A stretch of DNA of 43,915 bases from Polyangiaceae bacterium (GTDB taxonomy: Bacteria; Myxococcota_A; Polyangia; Polyangiales; Polyangiaceae), in NCBI GenBank assembly GCA_029261965.1, contig JAJDAH010000448.1, forward strand, positions 1 through 43,915, given 5' to 3'. Both the position numbers and the translations under genes were made by a program. The notes under the pieces are model-generated. The model made no database searches. It was not told the DNA's origin and was given only the letters and a program-made list of their open reading frames with translations. Each line of letters opens with the position of its first letter. The first letter of the stretch is position 1. Below, piece by piece: positions 1-7,894 of this stretch.

Positions 1-486
1 TCGACCGGCAAAGGCAAGTACGAATCCGATGCACGCCGCGGCGATCTGACCGTCGTCGCGACGAATGCGAAGCCGGCTCACTTCGAGGATGGTGACGACG
101 ACGGCGAAAATCACGACGGACAAGATCACGACGGCCGCAGCGCGCCCGACGACCCACGCCGCGCTCCGAGCTCGCGTCGGGAACCCGACCCACGTCGCCA
201 CGCCGATCGAAACCAGCGAGCCGACAATCCAGAGCACCGGCGCCAGGTCGCCGAGGTCTCGATCGAGCGCCTGGGCGATCGCGATCAGAATCAACGACCC
301 GCCAGCGGCGATCATCGCCGCCCGAATCGGATCGAGTACAAACCGAAAAAACGGATTGTCCTGGTTCCGAGCTCCGGGCTCGGGCTGGGGGAAAGGCGGG
401 TATGCGCCAGCCGGTGCGTGCGGCGCGGGGGCGCCGCCCGTTGCAACGGGAGCGCCGCCTCCGTCTTCCCCACTCGAACCCGTCAC
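1..486 (-). CDS. Partial membrane protein of unknown function (3' end beyond the window)
   Basis: The reading frame is open on the minus strand from a GTG at 486 to the window edge, giving 162 residues without a stop. The N-terminus is a Gly/Pro/Ala-rich cytoplasmic-looking linker of about 50 residues. Four hydrophobic segments follow, around residues 57-73, 82-102, 109-132 and 150-161. They alternate with short charged loops and suggest a small polytopic inner-membrane protein. It lies 50 bases downstream of the copper monooxygenase-like lipoprotein on the same strand, so co-transcription is possible. I do not recognise a family. The Pro-rich N-terminus followed by 3-4 helices is common in myxobacterial proteins of unknown function. 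A GGGAG about 12 bases before the GTG weakly supports the start. Confidence 0.65.
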   Translation of the reverse strand, partial: MTGSSGEDGGGAPVATGGAPAPHAPAGAYPPFPQPEPGARNQDNPFFRFVLDPIRAAMIAAGGSLILIAIAQALDRDLGDLAPVLWIVGSLVSIGVATWVGFPTRARSAAWVVGRAAAVVILSVVIFAVVVTILEVSRLRIRRDDGQIAAACIGFVLAFAGR

Positions 487-536
487 CGCTTTGAGGTTCT
501 CCCGTCGACCGGGGTGTCGGTCAAGCTCGGCTCAGC

Positions 537-1466
537 TCATTCGCTGCATATGCCGAAAATGTCGGGCGCCGGCGGATAGCGAAACATCATCGCGTAGCAC
601 ATCTCGTCGGTGGAGCTCTCGCCGTATCGGACCGTTTCGTCGTGCGGGTTGTCGTAGGTGCAGTCGACGAAGACCTCGTCACCACGGGCGAGCGCGACCT
701 CGGGGAAAACGCGCAGGGTTTGCTGCTCGAAATCGAACGCCTCGTCGTGAATCGTCACCGTCCCGTCGATGCTGCTCTCGGCGACGACAGTCATGTGCGT
801 ACCGATCTGATGCATGTGCGGGATCATCGCGAACACCGTGTTGTCGCCGCTTTGGGTGCACACGCCTCGAACCGTCGTGACCTCGCGCGCCGGCGCCCGG
901 ATCCTGTCGGGCCCCATCAACACGGCTTCGGCCTTGTGCGCGATGTCCTCTTCGGCCGCTCCACGCACCAACGTCGATGTCGTTCCGCTGATCGTCTCGG
1001 CCGACGTGTTGAAAATGTGGATGTTCAAGTGCAACTGTGTGCCGGCTTCGAGCTTGGTCGCCACCCCTTCGGGGAACTCGACGGGGCCTGTACCGACACC
1101 GGTGGCATGCAGCATCTGGATGTGACCCTCGAAAGGATCGCGGCAACGCTTGACGCCGTCCTGGCCCGACGAGCGTCCGGTCGTCAGCACGGTGTGGTGG
1201 GTGCCGCTCGGTGCCCCGGTATCGAAGGCGTCGACCCAGGAGTCTTCCGTCACGGTGCGCCGAGCGCAGATGTAGTCTTCTTCTCCGGGCGCGAGCGTCC
1301 AGCCCGCTTCGAGCAGCGGCTGCCACTCGCCGATGACCAACCCGTCGAGCGGGTTTTGGGGTCCGGGGTTGGTGGGCTCGGCGCCGGGGGCCGAATCGCC
1401 GCAGCCCGCCAAGCCGAGGGCAGAGCCGAGCAGGAGCCACGAGAGGGGTCGAAGAGTGAGGTCCAT
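537..1466 (-). CDS. Copper type II monooxygenase-like (PHM/DBH C-terminal fold) lipoprotein
   Basis: A 309-residue predicted lipoprotein with a signal peptide ending in the lipobox LAGC (Cys22). The ligand pattern of peptidylglycine alpha-hydroxylating monooxygenase can be traced: an HH pair at 90-91 (CuH-like), His at 146/150 in LHLNIHIFN, an HxH at 217-219 in IPHMHQIGTH (CuM-like), and a Met at 289 in DEMCYAMM that matches the CuM methionine. All expected copper ligands therefore appear present, arguing for a redox-active periplasmic protein. The substrate is unknown. The start was set at ATG 1466, not at an earlier in-frame Met, because a GGAGG precedes it and the signal peptide begins there. 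The divergent neighbour is a thioredoxin-like lipoprotein, which may serve the same envelope compartment. Family assignment is from motifs only. Confidence 0.82.
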   Translation of the reverse strand: MDLTLRPLSWLLLGSALGLAGCGDSAPGAEPTNPGPQNPLDGLVIGEWQPLLEAGWTLAPGEEDYICARRTVTEDSWVDAFDTGAPSGTHHTVLTTGRSSGQDGVKRCRDPFEGHIQMLHATGVGTGPVEFPEGVATKLEAGTQLHLNIHIFNTSAETISGTTSTLVRGAAEEDIAHKAEAVLMGPDRIRAPAREVTTVRGVCTQSGDNTVFAMIPHMHQIGTHMTVVAESSIDGTVTIHDEAFDFEQQTLRVFPEVALARGDEVFVDCTYDNPHDETVRYGESSTDEMCYAMMFRYPPAPDIFGICSE

Positions 1467-1611
1467 GGGGCCTCCGAGAGTGTGCAAGCCGGGTGCCAGG
1501 ATGCCAACCCGAGTTCACCTCGCGGTTTCCAGCGCCCAGGCGCACGAGCCGCGAACCCATGTTCACGACAGGTGTGGCCTCGGTGCCCCGTGCCGAACCA
1601 TACTGCACCGG

Positions 1612-2109
1612 ATGGTGGTCCGAGTTTTCTCAGCGGCGCTCCTGCTGGCCTCGGCGTGCGCTTCACCGCCGGTGCTTCCGCCAACGGCGCCGAGCGCCCT
1701 GCTCGAAAAGCCCGCCCCTAGCTTCGAACGCGAGGCGCTGGATGGATCGAAGGTCGACACCGTCGCGCTCGCCGGAAAAACCGTCGTCGTGAAATTTTTT
1801 GCCGAGTATTGCGAGCCTTGCAAGCGCACACTGCCGGCGGCCCAGCGGCTCCATCAAAAGCACCGCGACGTCGCGTTCATCGGGATCTCCGAAGACGACC
1901 GCGCTCAAACCGCAAGCGACATCAAGAACAGCTACGGCCTCTCGTTCCCGATCATTCACGACCGAGGGCAGGTGCTCTGGGGACGCTTCCGCGTCGCCGA
2001 GATGCCCATGACGTTCGTGCTGGACGACCAGGGCGTCGTGAAATGGGTCGGCGGCCCGGGACAAACCGAAAAAGAACTCGAGCAAGCCCTGCTCGCGCTC
2101 GAGCGCTGA
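1612..2109 (+). CDS. TlpA/AhpC-type thioredoxin-fold lipoprotein
   Basis: A 165-residue predicted lipoprotein. The signal peptide is followed by Cys16 in LASAC, a slightly atypical lipobox with Ala at -3. The remainder is a thioredoxin-like domain of the TlpA/ResA/AhpC-TSA group. The redox motif CEPC is at 67-70 after the strand VVVKFFAEY, and the cis-proline context is AEMPMTFV. The family reduces or shuttles disulfides in the periplasm, for example in cytochrome c maturation or copper-centre assembly. The start ATG 1612 was chosen over far-upstream in-frame Mets because it begins the hydrophobic signal peptide and avoids overlap with the divergent copper protein gene. The 145-base divergent spacer should hold both promoters. 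Confidence 0.85.
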   Translation: MVVRVFSAALLLASACASPPVLPPTAPSALLEKPAPSFEREALDGSKVDTVALAGKTVVVKFFAEYCEPCKRTLPAAQRLHQKHRDVAFIGISEDDRAQTASDIKNSYGLSFPIIHDRGQVLWGRFRVAEMPMTFVLDDQGVVKWVGGPGQTEKELEQALLALER

Positions 2110-2124
2110 AGTCCTCCGCGCTTT

Positions 2125-2149
2125 CTAGGCATGGCTAGCCTTAGCCTAG
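2125..2149. terminator. Inverted repeat between convergent genes, possible bidirectional terminator
   Basis: CTAGGC at 2125-2130 pairs with GCCTAG at 2144-2149. The spacer contains a second palindrome, GGCTAGCC, at 2133-2140. It sits in the 51-base gap between the convergent thioredoxin-like gene and the 452-residue lipoprotein gene. No T-run follows on either strand, so intrinsic termination is only a guess. Confidence 0.3.
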
Positions 2150-2160
2150 GGGGCCCGGCG

Positions 2161-3519
2161 CTAAAACGTCCCGTCGACGAACCCCGGGCCGATGCCGATC
2201 TGTACCCGCGGCTTGGAGCGCGCAGCCGCGGGCAGCTCCTCGAAGGTTTCCATCTTCTCTTCCCGACTGTAGGCGAACCAACCGTAGCTACCGCCTGCGA
2301 GCGCTAGCCACAGCACGCCGGTGCCAATCAGAAACCCCGGCGACGGAAAGCAATCGTCCTTCTGCCCGGTCATCGGATCCACGCCGCCGCAATCTCCCGC
2401 GGCGATGACGATACCCGCCGTCGTGAGGCCCACACCACCAATGCCGACGGGGATCCCACCGAAATAGAACGCGAACTTCGAAAGCGATGGGCTGCCTCGG
2501 CCGATTTGGTACTCGGCTTTGACGCGTGTTCCCGGCCGATGCGGAAACGCCTGCGGCAACCGGAGCTCCGCCCGAGGTTTCTCGCGCTGGAGATAGTAGC
2601 CACTCACCGGCTGCACCCAACTGCCGCACGGTAAGGTGCACACGACCGCGCCCCCTGGCTGACGCAAGGTCCAGGTTTCGTCTTCGTCCTCGGGGGCGGG
2701 AAACGAAATGTGAACTCCCGTCAGCCGCGCTTGCTCGTCCGTCACGGCCGGGCCCGGCGCGCCGGCGGTGGCCGGAGCGGCGGCGCTCCGCCGGAGCGGC
2801 TGCAGAAACACCTGTATCGGCGAAGCGCACTGACCGTGAGGCGCTTCGTCCGTCGACTCCGCACAGCTCGACTGAGTGCCGGCCTCGCGGAGCGTCACTT
2901 CCTTTTTCGACCCCTTGGCCCCGGCGCCAACCCCCGCCACACCCACGCGGCCACCCCCCGAGATGTCACTGCCGCTCAAGAGCTTGAACGCGCCGACACT
3001 GATCGCGCTGACGAAGTGCGTGGCTCCGGAGCATGCACCCCCCGGCGGATCGGTCGGCATTGCCGTGCTCCTCAGCTGACCGGCCACCGTCGTCCGCACG
3101 GCGAGGCGGCCACTTCGCTGAAGCTCCCCCTCCAGGCTCAGCGCGCCGAGAGGCAGCTTCGCGTAGAGCTCGTCGGAGCTGCCGATCTCGATGGTGTCGG
3201 TCGCCAGCGTGGTGCGACTCCAGGTGTAGCTCCCACTCAACCGGCAAGCGTCGATGATTCTGAGCTCGCATCCGGAGTATTCGACGGCGACCAACTGCTC
3301 GTCGGTCAGGCTCTGCAAATGCGCTTTCTCCGACGCCGGCCACTCGGTGACGAGTGGGTTGGCCGCGTCGGCGGCGACTTTGCACTTGGCGAGCGGCGTC
3401 GGATCCGTCTGGGGAACGATTGGCGCCGGGCCCGGTCCGTCGGCCCCGCCGAAGAGGCCCGAACAACCCAATTGAAGCGGCGCCAAGGCACCGAAGAGAA
3501 ACCCGAAAGCGGCCCGCAT
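2161..3519 (-). CDS. Lipoprotein of unknown function with two C-terminal hydrophobic segments
   Basis: 452 residues from ATG 3519. The signal peptide ends with lipobox LQLGC (Cys19). The N-terminal half contains a segment (EQLVAVEYSGCELRIIDACR) that I recall from other myxobacterial lipoproteins, but I cannot name a family. Later come a VISFPAPEDEDETWTL-like region, a Cys pair in VCTLPCGSW typical of PEGA-like surface modules, and two hydrophobic stretches (FYFGGIPVGIGGVGLTTAGIV and FLIGTGVLWLALAGGSYGWF, ending near residue 420). The gene follows the Tudor-like lipoprotein on the same strand after 41 bases and is probably the last gene of the nadB operon. The longer open frame upstream of ATG 3519 runs antisense through the neighbour region and lacks a signal peptide, so it was discarded. 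Confidence 0.75.
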   Translation of the reverse strand: MRAAFGFLFGALAPLQLGCSGLFGGADGPGPAPIVPQTDPTPLAKCKVAADAANPLVTEWPASEKAHLQSLTDEQLVAVEYSGCELRIIDACRLSGSYTWSRTTLATDTIEIGSSDELYAKLPLGALSLEGELQRSGRLAVRTTVAGQLRSTAMPTDPPGGACSGATHFVSAISVGAFKLLSGSDISGGGRVGVAGVGAGAKGSKKEVTLREAGTQSSCAESTDEAPHGQCASPIQVFLQPLRRSAAAPATAGAPGPAVTDEQARLTGVHISFPAPEDEDETWTLRQPGGAVVCTLPCGSWVQPVSGYYLQREKPRAELRLPQAFPHRPGTRVKAEYQIGRGSPSLSKFAFYFGGIPVGIGGVGLTTAGIVIAAGDCGGVDPMTGQKDDCFPSPGFLIGTGVLWLALAGGSYGWFAYSREEKMETFEELPAAARSKPRVQIGIGPGFVDGTF

Positions 3520-3560
3520 TCGTCGGCGAGCATAACACCGTAGGCCTCGCGGTTGCGTCT

Positions 3561-4070
3561 TCAACGTCGACCCACCACGCGATCGATCTCGACCACCTCG
3601 TCCCAAGCGTCCTCGTGGCCGTCGTAGTGGACACGCACGCGATCGGGGCCGACGATCTCGATGATGGTCGCGGAGTACACCGAGCCTCGCCACTTGACCC
3701 GGACCCGGTCGGCTTGTCGATAAGGGCTTACCGGAGCCGCCGAGCTCGACGCCTTCGGGCTGACTCCCATGGCACGCGCCACTCGATCCGGCGGTGGCGG
3801 CGCATTCGTCACCTCTCCCTGCACGCGGCTCTTGATGGCATCGTATTGCACGTCCTGATCCCACCTCTGCTCGTAGCCGTCGAAGTGCACGCGGTACCGG
3901 CGCGGGTTCTCTTTCACCTGAATGATGTACGCCGGGTACTCGTACGCGGGCTTTGCCTTCTTGTCCCAGATCACCCACACGTGGTCGCCGACGCGGTACG
4001 TTTCCTTGCACCCGCCGAGCGTCATCGCGGACACCCAGAGCAAGAGAACGATCGTCAGGCGTCGACTCAC
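3561..4070 (-). CDS. Lipoprotein with two Tudor/chromo-barrel-like modules
   Basis: 169 residues from a GTG at 4070. That GTG shares bases with the TGA of the patatin gene (GTGA overlap), which decides the start over a longer frame. The signal peptide ends with LGGC (Cys21). Two SH3/Tudor-knot-like repeats follow, at about residues 25-78 (YRVGDHVWVIWD ... YRVHFDGYEQRWD) and 117-166 (YRQADRVRVKWRG ... VRVHYDGHEDAWD). They are joined by a Pro/Ser/Ala-rich linker. The pattern V-x-V-x-(7-15)-A-x-I-x2-(10)-R-V-H-(F/Y)-D-G-(Y/H)-E is that of chromo-barrel or Tudor-like domains. In eukaryotes these bind modified histones or RNA. Here the export signal argues for a different ligand, which is unknown. 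Confidence 0.75.
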   Translation of the reverse strand: MSRRLTIVLLLWVSAMTLGGCKETYRVGDHVWVIWDKKAKPAYEYPAYIIQVKENPRRYRVHFDGYEQRWDQDVQYDAIKSRVQGEVTNAPPPPDRVARAMGVSPKASSSAAPVSPYRQADRVRVKWRGSVYSATIIEIVGPDRVRVHYDGHEDAWDEVVEIDRVVGRR

Positions 4071-5170
4071 GAAGCGCTCTCGGGCGGTCCAGGCGCTAAC
4101 GACGGCACCGCCGCACGCCAACCCATGCGCTCGACGGTCTTGGGATTTTCTTCGAGCCACCCAGCAACGTGCTCACGGGTGGCGCGGTACGCGTGCTCGA
4201 GGATCTTGCGCCGCGCAGCGAAGCTCGCGGGGTTGTGCATGAAGAGCGCCGCATCGGTCGGCTCCGGCTCGATGACGATGAGCTCGGGTCCGCCGCTCTC
4301 TCGAGCCCGGGCGACTTTCTCTTGGAGCAGGGCGTGCATGCCGATGCGAATCGCTTGGTTGGTCACCCAGAGCATGCCCTTGTCGCGCGCGCTCGGCCTC
4401 TGACCGTGGCCGGTCGGCACGCTCTCGGCGCTGACGGGCACCATCGGGTTGACGATGATGATGACGTCCGCGCCGGCCTCTTGGGCCACGTCGATATGCG
4501 ACACCTGCGCCGCCCCCGTGTCGATGTAGTACCGGTCACCGATCCGCACCGGCGAGAAGAACGGCGGGATCGCCATCGACGCGATGCAGGCGCGGGCCAC
4601 CGGAACGTGCCGAAGCTCGGGCCCACCAAAAAGCGCGCGCTCGCCGGAGTCGAGATCGAACGCGAGAATGCGCAAGTCTCGCGGCATCGCTTGAAACCCG
4701 TTCGGCACCCGGCGACGGACAAAAAAGTCTTCGAGAAAACGCTCGAAGCGGTCGAGGGTGAACACGCCAGCGGGCAGCGTGTCGTAGAGGCGGTCGAATT
4801 CGACCCAGAGCTCCGCTGGCGTCGTCGGCACGTTCGAAGCGACGCTTGCCCCGCCGTGCCGGAGCGCCCGCCAGCTCGACAGCGTGGTGCGCCACCACTC
4901 GTAGACATCGACCCGGAGCACGTGCTTTCGCTCGAGGTTGAAGTACACATCCGCCGGATCGAGAAACGCGCGGTAGATGCGCTGCACCGGCAGTCCTCCA
5001 GCCAGCGCCGCCGCGACACAAGCGCCGCTCGACGTGCCCACGTAGAGATCGAGCTCGTTCGTGTCGAGGCCGTCGACGGCGTGCTCGAGCGCCGCGAGCG
5101 CGCCGATTTGATACATCGCGCCGGTCGCTCCGCCGCCCAAGAGGCACAGTGCAATCTTCGGTGCCGTCAT
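4067..5170 (-). CDS. Patatin-like phospholipase family protein
   Basis: 367 residues. The N-terminal oxyanion-hole loop is GGGATG (12-17) and the nucleophile elbow is GTSSG (45-49, Ser47). The second dyad residue is Asp217 in YIDTGAAQ, a variant of the usual DG(G/A) with one Thr inserted. No signal peptide is visible, so a cytoplasmic or injected lipase is expected. Patatins use a Ser-Asp dyad to release fatty acids from phospholipids. Its ATG overlaps the TGA of the CPBP protease gene (ATGA at 5167-5170), and its own TGA overlaps the GTG of the downstream lipoprotein gene, so translation of the three genes is likely coupled. Substrate unknown. Confidence 0.88.
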   Translation of the reverse strand: MTAPKIALCLLGGGATGAMYQIGALAALEHAVDGLDTNELDLYVGTSSGACVAAALAGGLPVQRIYRAFLDPADVYFNLERKHVLRVDVYEWWRTTLSSWRALRHGGASVASNVPTTPAELWVEFDRLYDTLPAGVFTLDRFERFLEDFFVRRRVPNGFQAMPRDLRILAFDLDSGERALFGGPELRHVPVARACIASMAIPPFFSPVRIGDRYYIDTGAAQVSHIDVAQEAGADVIIIVNPMVPVSAESVPTGHGQRPSARDKGMLWVTNQAIRIGMHALLQEKVARARESGGPELIVIEPEPTDAALFMHNPASFAARRKILEHAYRATREHVAGWLEENPKTVERMGWRAAVPSLAPGPPESAS

Positions 5171-5988
5171 CCGTCGTCCTCGAGTCGCGCCTGCTCCGCG
5201 TCTTCGCTTTGAACTGCGACGTACTGTACCGCGAAAACGAACGCGCCGAGCACCATCCAGCTGCCGACGACCACCGGCAGCTCGAAGTGCACCGGCTCCG
5301 AGACCGAAGAAACTCCCGTGAAGACGGCGATGACCGTCGTCGCGTTGAACCCGACGTGCAGCGCCAACGGCGGAAGAAGCGAGCCGCTCGACACGCGGAG
5401 ATGCGCGATCACCGCCGCCACCAAGAGCAGCGACGGCCAGTCTCGGAGCTCCGGGTGGGCGAAAGTGAACAAGATCGACGTCACCACCGCCGCCCCCGCC
5501 ACGGTCGTGGCCCGTCGAAGCCACACGAAGAGCGCACCACGAAAGAAAAGCTCCTCGATGAGCGGGCCGACGCACGCGATGCTCACCAAGACGGCCACCA
5601 TTTGCGCGGTCGTCTCCGTGCTCAGCATGGCCGCACGGGCCGCGAGCGCTTCTTCCGGCGTCGGCCACCGCGCTTCGACGACGCCGCGCAGCTGCGTCGC
5701 GGGGATCTGCAAGACCAGCCCGAGCGCGAGTCCCAAGAACAGGAGTGACGACGCCGTGGGCCGGAGCCCGAGCCCGTCCCGGAGGGAGACTTCGGGCAAG
5801 TGCACCCGCAGGACGGCGAGGCTGATTCCGACGAACACGAGCGCCGCCAGCGCCGTGCTCGTGACGATGTCGACGTAACCCCCGCGCAGGATCGCGAATA
5901 CTTGCGCGAAAGAAATGAGCAAGAACACCGCGAGCACGCCCCAGGCGATCGCCACGGCGTAGACCACGAGGTCGTCTCTGGGTTTCAA
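5167..5988 (-). CDS. CPBP family intramembrane metalloprotease (CAAX protease/Abi-like)
   Basis: 273 residues with about eight hydrophobic segments. The three CPBP signatures are in order: EELFFRG (Glu145, Glu146, Arg150), FTFAHPEL with His178, and HVGFN with His211/Asn215. These form the glutamate/histidine site of Rce1-type intramembrane proteases. Bacterial relatives process or mature membrane proteins and peptides, and some confer bacteriocin immunity. The start is taken as TTG 5988 because TTGA makes a 4-base overlap with the nadB stop, matching the overlaps at the next two junctions. No ATG or GTG lies in a better place before the first helix. Confidence 0.85.
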   Translation of the reverse strand: MKPRDDLVVYAVAIAWGVLAVFLLISFAQVFAILRGGYVDIVTSTALAALVFVGISLAVLRVHLPEVSLRDGLGLRPTASSLLFLGLALGLVLQIPATQLRGVVEARWPTPEEALAARAAMLSTETTAQMVAVLVSIACVGPLIEELFFRGALFVWLRRATTVAGAAVVTSILFTFAHPELRDWPSLLLVAAVIAHLRVSSGSLLPPLALHVGFNATTVIAVFTGVSSVSEPVHFELPVVVGSWMVLGAFVFAVQYVAVQSEDAEQARLEDDG

Positions 5989-7595
5989 CGTCCGCGAAGA
6001 TGCGGCAACACACCGCGTTTGCAAACCGTGTCGAGGGCGTAGGCCTCGGCGGTACCGACGTGGTCGGTGGTGTAGTGAAGTCCACGGCTCTCGCGTCGGC
6101 TCGCCGCGGAGGAAACGATGAGCTCGGCTACCATCGCGATGTTCCGCAGCTCGAGCAAGTCTCGGGTCACCAGATGCTTCCAGTAGTACTCGCGGATCTC
6201 TTCTTCCAATAGCGCCGCGCGGCGCGCCGCGCGCCGAAGCCGCGTATCGCTCCGCACGATGCCGACGTAGTTCCACATCAACCGCCGTAGCTCGTCCCAG
6301 TTGTGCGTCACGATGACCGCCTCGTCGCTCGGCACCGCGGGGCCGATCTCCCAGTCGGGCACTTCCGGCCACGGCGCCGCGCGGAGCTCGGCGACTTGCG
6401 CCTCGAGCTTGGCCGCCGCTCTCCGCCCGAACACCAACCCTTCGAGCAGCGAGTTCGACGCCATCCGGTTGGCCCCGTGTAGCCCCGTGCACGCCGCTTC
6501 GCCTACCACCCAGAGCCCCGGCAAGCTGCTTCGTCCGTGCAGATCGCTCGTGATCCCCCCGCACATGTAGTGCGCCGCGGGTACGACGGGGATCGGCTCG
6601 CTCGCGATATCGATGCCGTACTCGGCGCAGCTCTCCAGAATGTTGGGGAAACGCTCTTTCAGAAACGACGCTGGCTTGTGCGTCATGTCCAGGTGAACGA
6701 ACTCCGAGCCCGTTCTCTTCATCTCAATGTCGATGGCACGAGCGACGACATCACGAGGGGCGAGATCCGCCATCTCGTGGTGCTTCTCCATGAAGCGCTC
6801 CCCCGTGTTGGGATGGCGGAGCACGCCCCCCTCCCCCCGGAGCGCTTCGCTCATCAGAAAACTCTTCGCCTTCGGATCGTAGAGGCACGTCGGGTGGAAC
6901 TGGTAAAACTCCATGTTCGCGATCTCGGCGCCCGCCCGATACGCCATCGCCACGCCATCCCCGGTCGCGACATCCGGGTTCGAGGTGTAGAGGTAGACCT
7001 TGCCGGCGCCACCGGTCGCGATGACGGTCGCCCGCGCCAGCACGGTTTCGACGGTGCCGCGGTTCTCGTCGAGCACGTAGGCGCCCACACAGTGGTCAGG
7101 TCCACCGAAGCGACTCATCGTGATGAGATCGACCCCCATGTGCCACTCGAGCATCTCGATGTTTTCTTCTGCAGCGACGGCCTCCACCAACGCGCGTTCG
7201 AACTCGCGCCCGGTGATGTCACCGGCGTGGGCCACACGCCGCTTCGTGTGACCACCCTCGCGACCAAGATCGAGATCGCCGTTGGGTCGTCGCGAAAAAT
7301 CGACGCCGAGATCGAGCAGCCACTGAATGGCGTCCGGGCCACCTTGAACGCAGAGATCGACCACCACGTCGTGGCAGAGCCCCGCGCCCGCCTCGAGCGT
7401 GTCTTCTTTGTGCCGCTCGAAGGAGTCCTCCGGTGAGAGCACCGCGGCGACGCCACCCTGGGCCCACTGGGTCGCCGAGTCCCGACTCTCGCGCTTGGTC
7501 GCGACGAGCACCTTGCCGTGCTTGGCGGCGTTCAGCGCGAACGTCAGCCCGGCGATGCCGCTGCCGAGCACGAGGTAATCGGTCTGAATCGCCAA
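5985..7595 (-). CDS. nadB: L-aspartate oxidase
   Basis: 536 residues, full length for the family. It oxidises L-aspartate to iminoaspartate with FAD, the first step of de novo NAD synthesis, in the cytoplasm. The N-terminal dinucleotide-binding motif is GSGIAG (11-16), followed by the ATQWAQGGVAA substrate-loop signature, the EFYQFHPTCL and ALRGEGGVL motifs of the succinate dehydrogenase/NadB group, and the C-terminal FAD motif LHGANRMASNSLLEGL. The start is TTG 7595 with GGAG five bases upstream. nadA and nadC are not in the window. nadB heads a minus-strand operon with overlapping genes. A close alternative would be a fumarate reductase-type flavoprotein, but length and motifs favour NadB. 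Confidence 0.95.
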   Translation of the reverse strand: MAIQTDYLVLGSGIAGLTFALNAAKHGKVLVATKRESRDSATQWAQGGVAAVLSPEDSFERHKEDTLEAGAGLCHDVVVDLCVQGGPDAIQWLLDLGVDFSRRPNGDLDLGREGGHTKRRVAHAGDITGREFERALVEAVAAEENIEMLEWHMGVDLITMSRFGGPDHCVGAYVLDENRGTVETVLARATVIATGGAGKVYLYTSNPDVATGDGVAMAYRAGAEIANMEFYQFHPTCLYDPKAKSFLMSEALRGEGGVLRHPNTGERFMEKHHEMADLAPRDVVARAIDIEMKRTGSEFVHLDMTHKPASFLKERFPNILESCAEYGIDIASEPIPVVPAAHYMCGGITSDLHGRSSLPGLWVVGEAACTGLHGANRMASNSLLEGLVFGRRAAAKLEAQVAELRAAPWPEVPDWEIGPAVPSDEAVIVTHNWDELRRLMWNYVGIVRSDTRLRRAARRAALLEEEIREYYWKHLVTRDLLELRNIAMVAELIVSSAASRRESRGLHYTTDHVGTAEAYALDTVCKRGVLPHLRGR

Positions 7596-7894
7596 AGCAG
7601 CTCCGGGTTTTTCGGCTCCGCGCTTAGAGTATTTGCCCTATCAGCGAGTTTCGACTGTTGCTACCACGGGGGGCCGCCCCGAGCCCCGCGAAGTGCACGG
7701 AAAAAAGCACAAAAGCTGGATCGGGGCCGCCGCCTCGCCCCCACGCCGGCCATCCGCTCATTGACTCGGCCCCCGGTCGATCTTAACGCTCCGGCGCCTA
7801 AAACGCGCCGCACCAACGCATCCGAGGCCCCTCCCCTTTCGAGTCAGGCCGCGCGGTTGCTCCCCTGGCGGCGAATCCCGAAGGAGGCCAATCC
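7596..7894. promoter_or_regulatory. Divergent intergenic region between nadB and etfB
   Basis: 299 bases without a convincing gene on either strand. It must carry the promoters for the nadB operon (leftward) and etfBA (rightward). It is less GC-rich around 7625-7665 and has an A-run near 7700. I see no clear sigma-70 hexamer pair, riboswitch or operator. Confidence 0.4.

Noticed and set aside
3354-4403. 349-residue plus-strand frame over the two lipoprotein genes and the patatin
   Set aside because: Spans three minus-strand genes with good motifs; low-complexity Arg/His/Asp composition typical of antisense frames.
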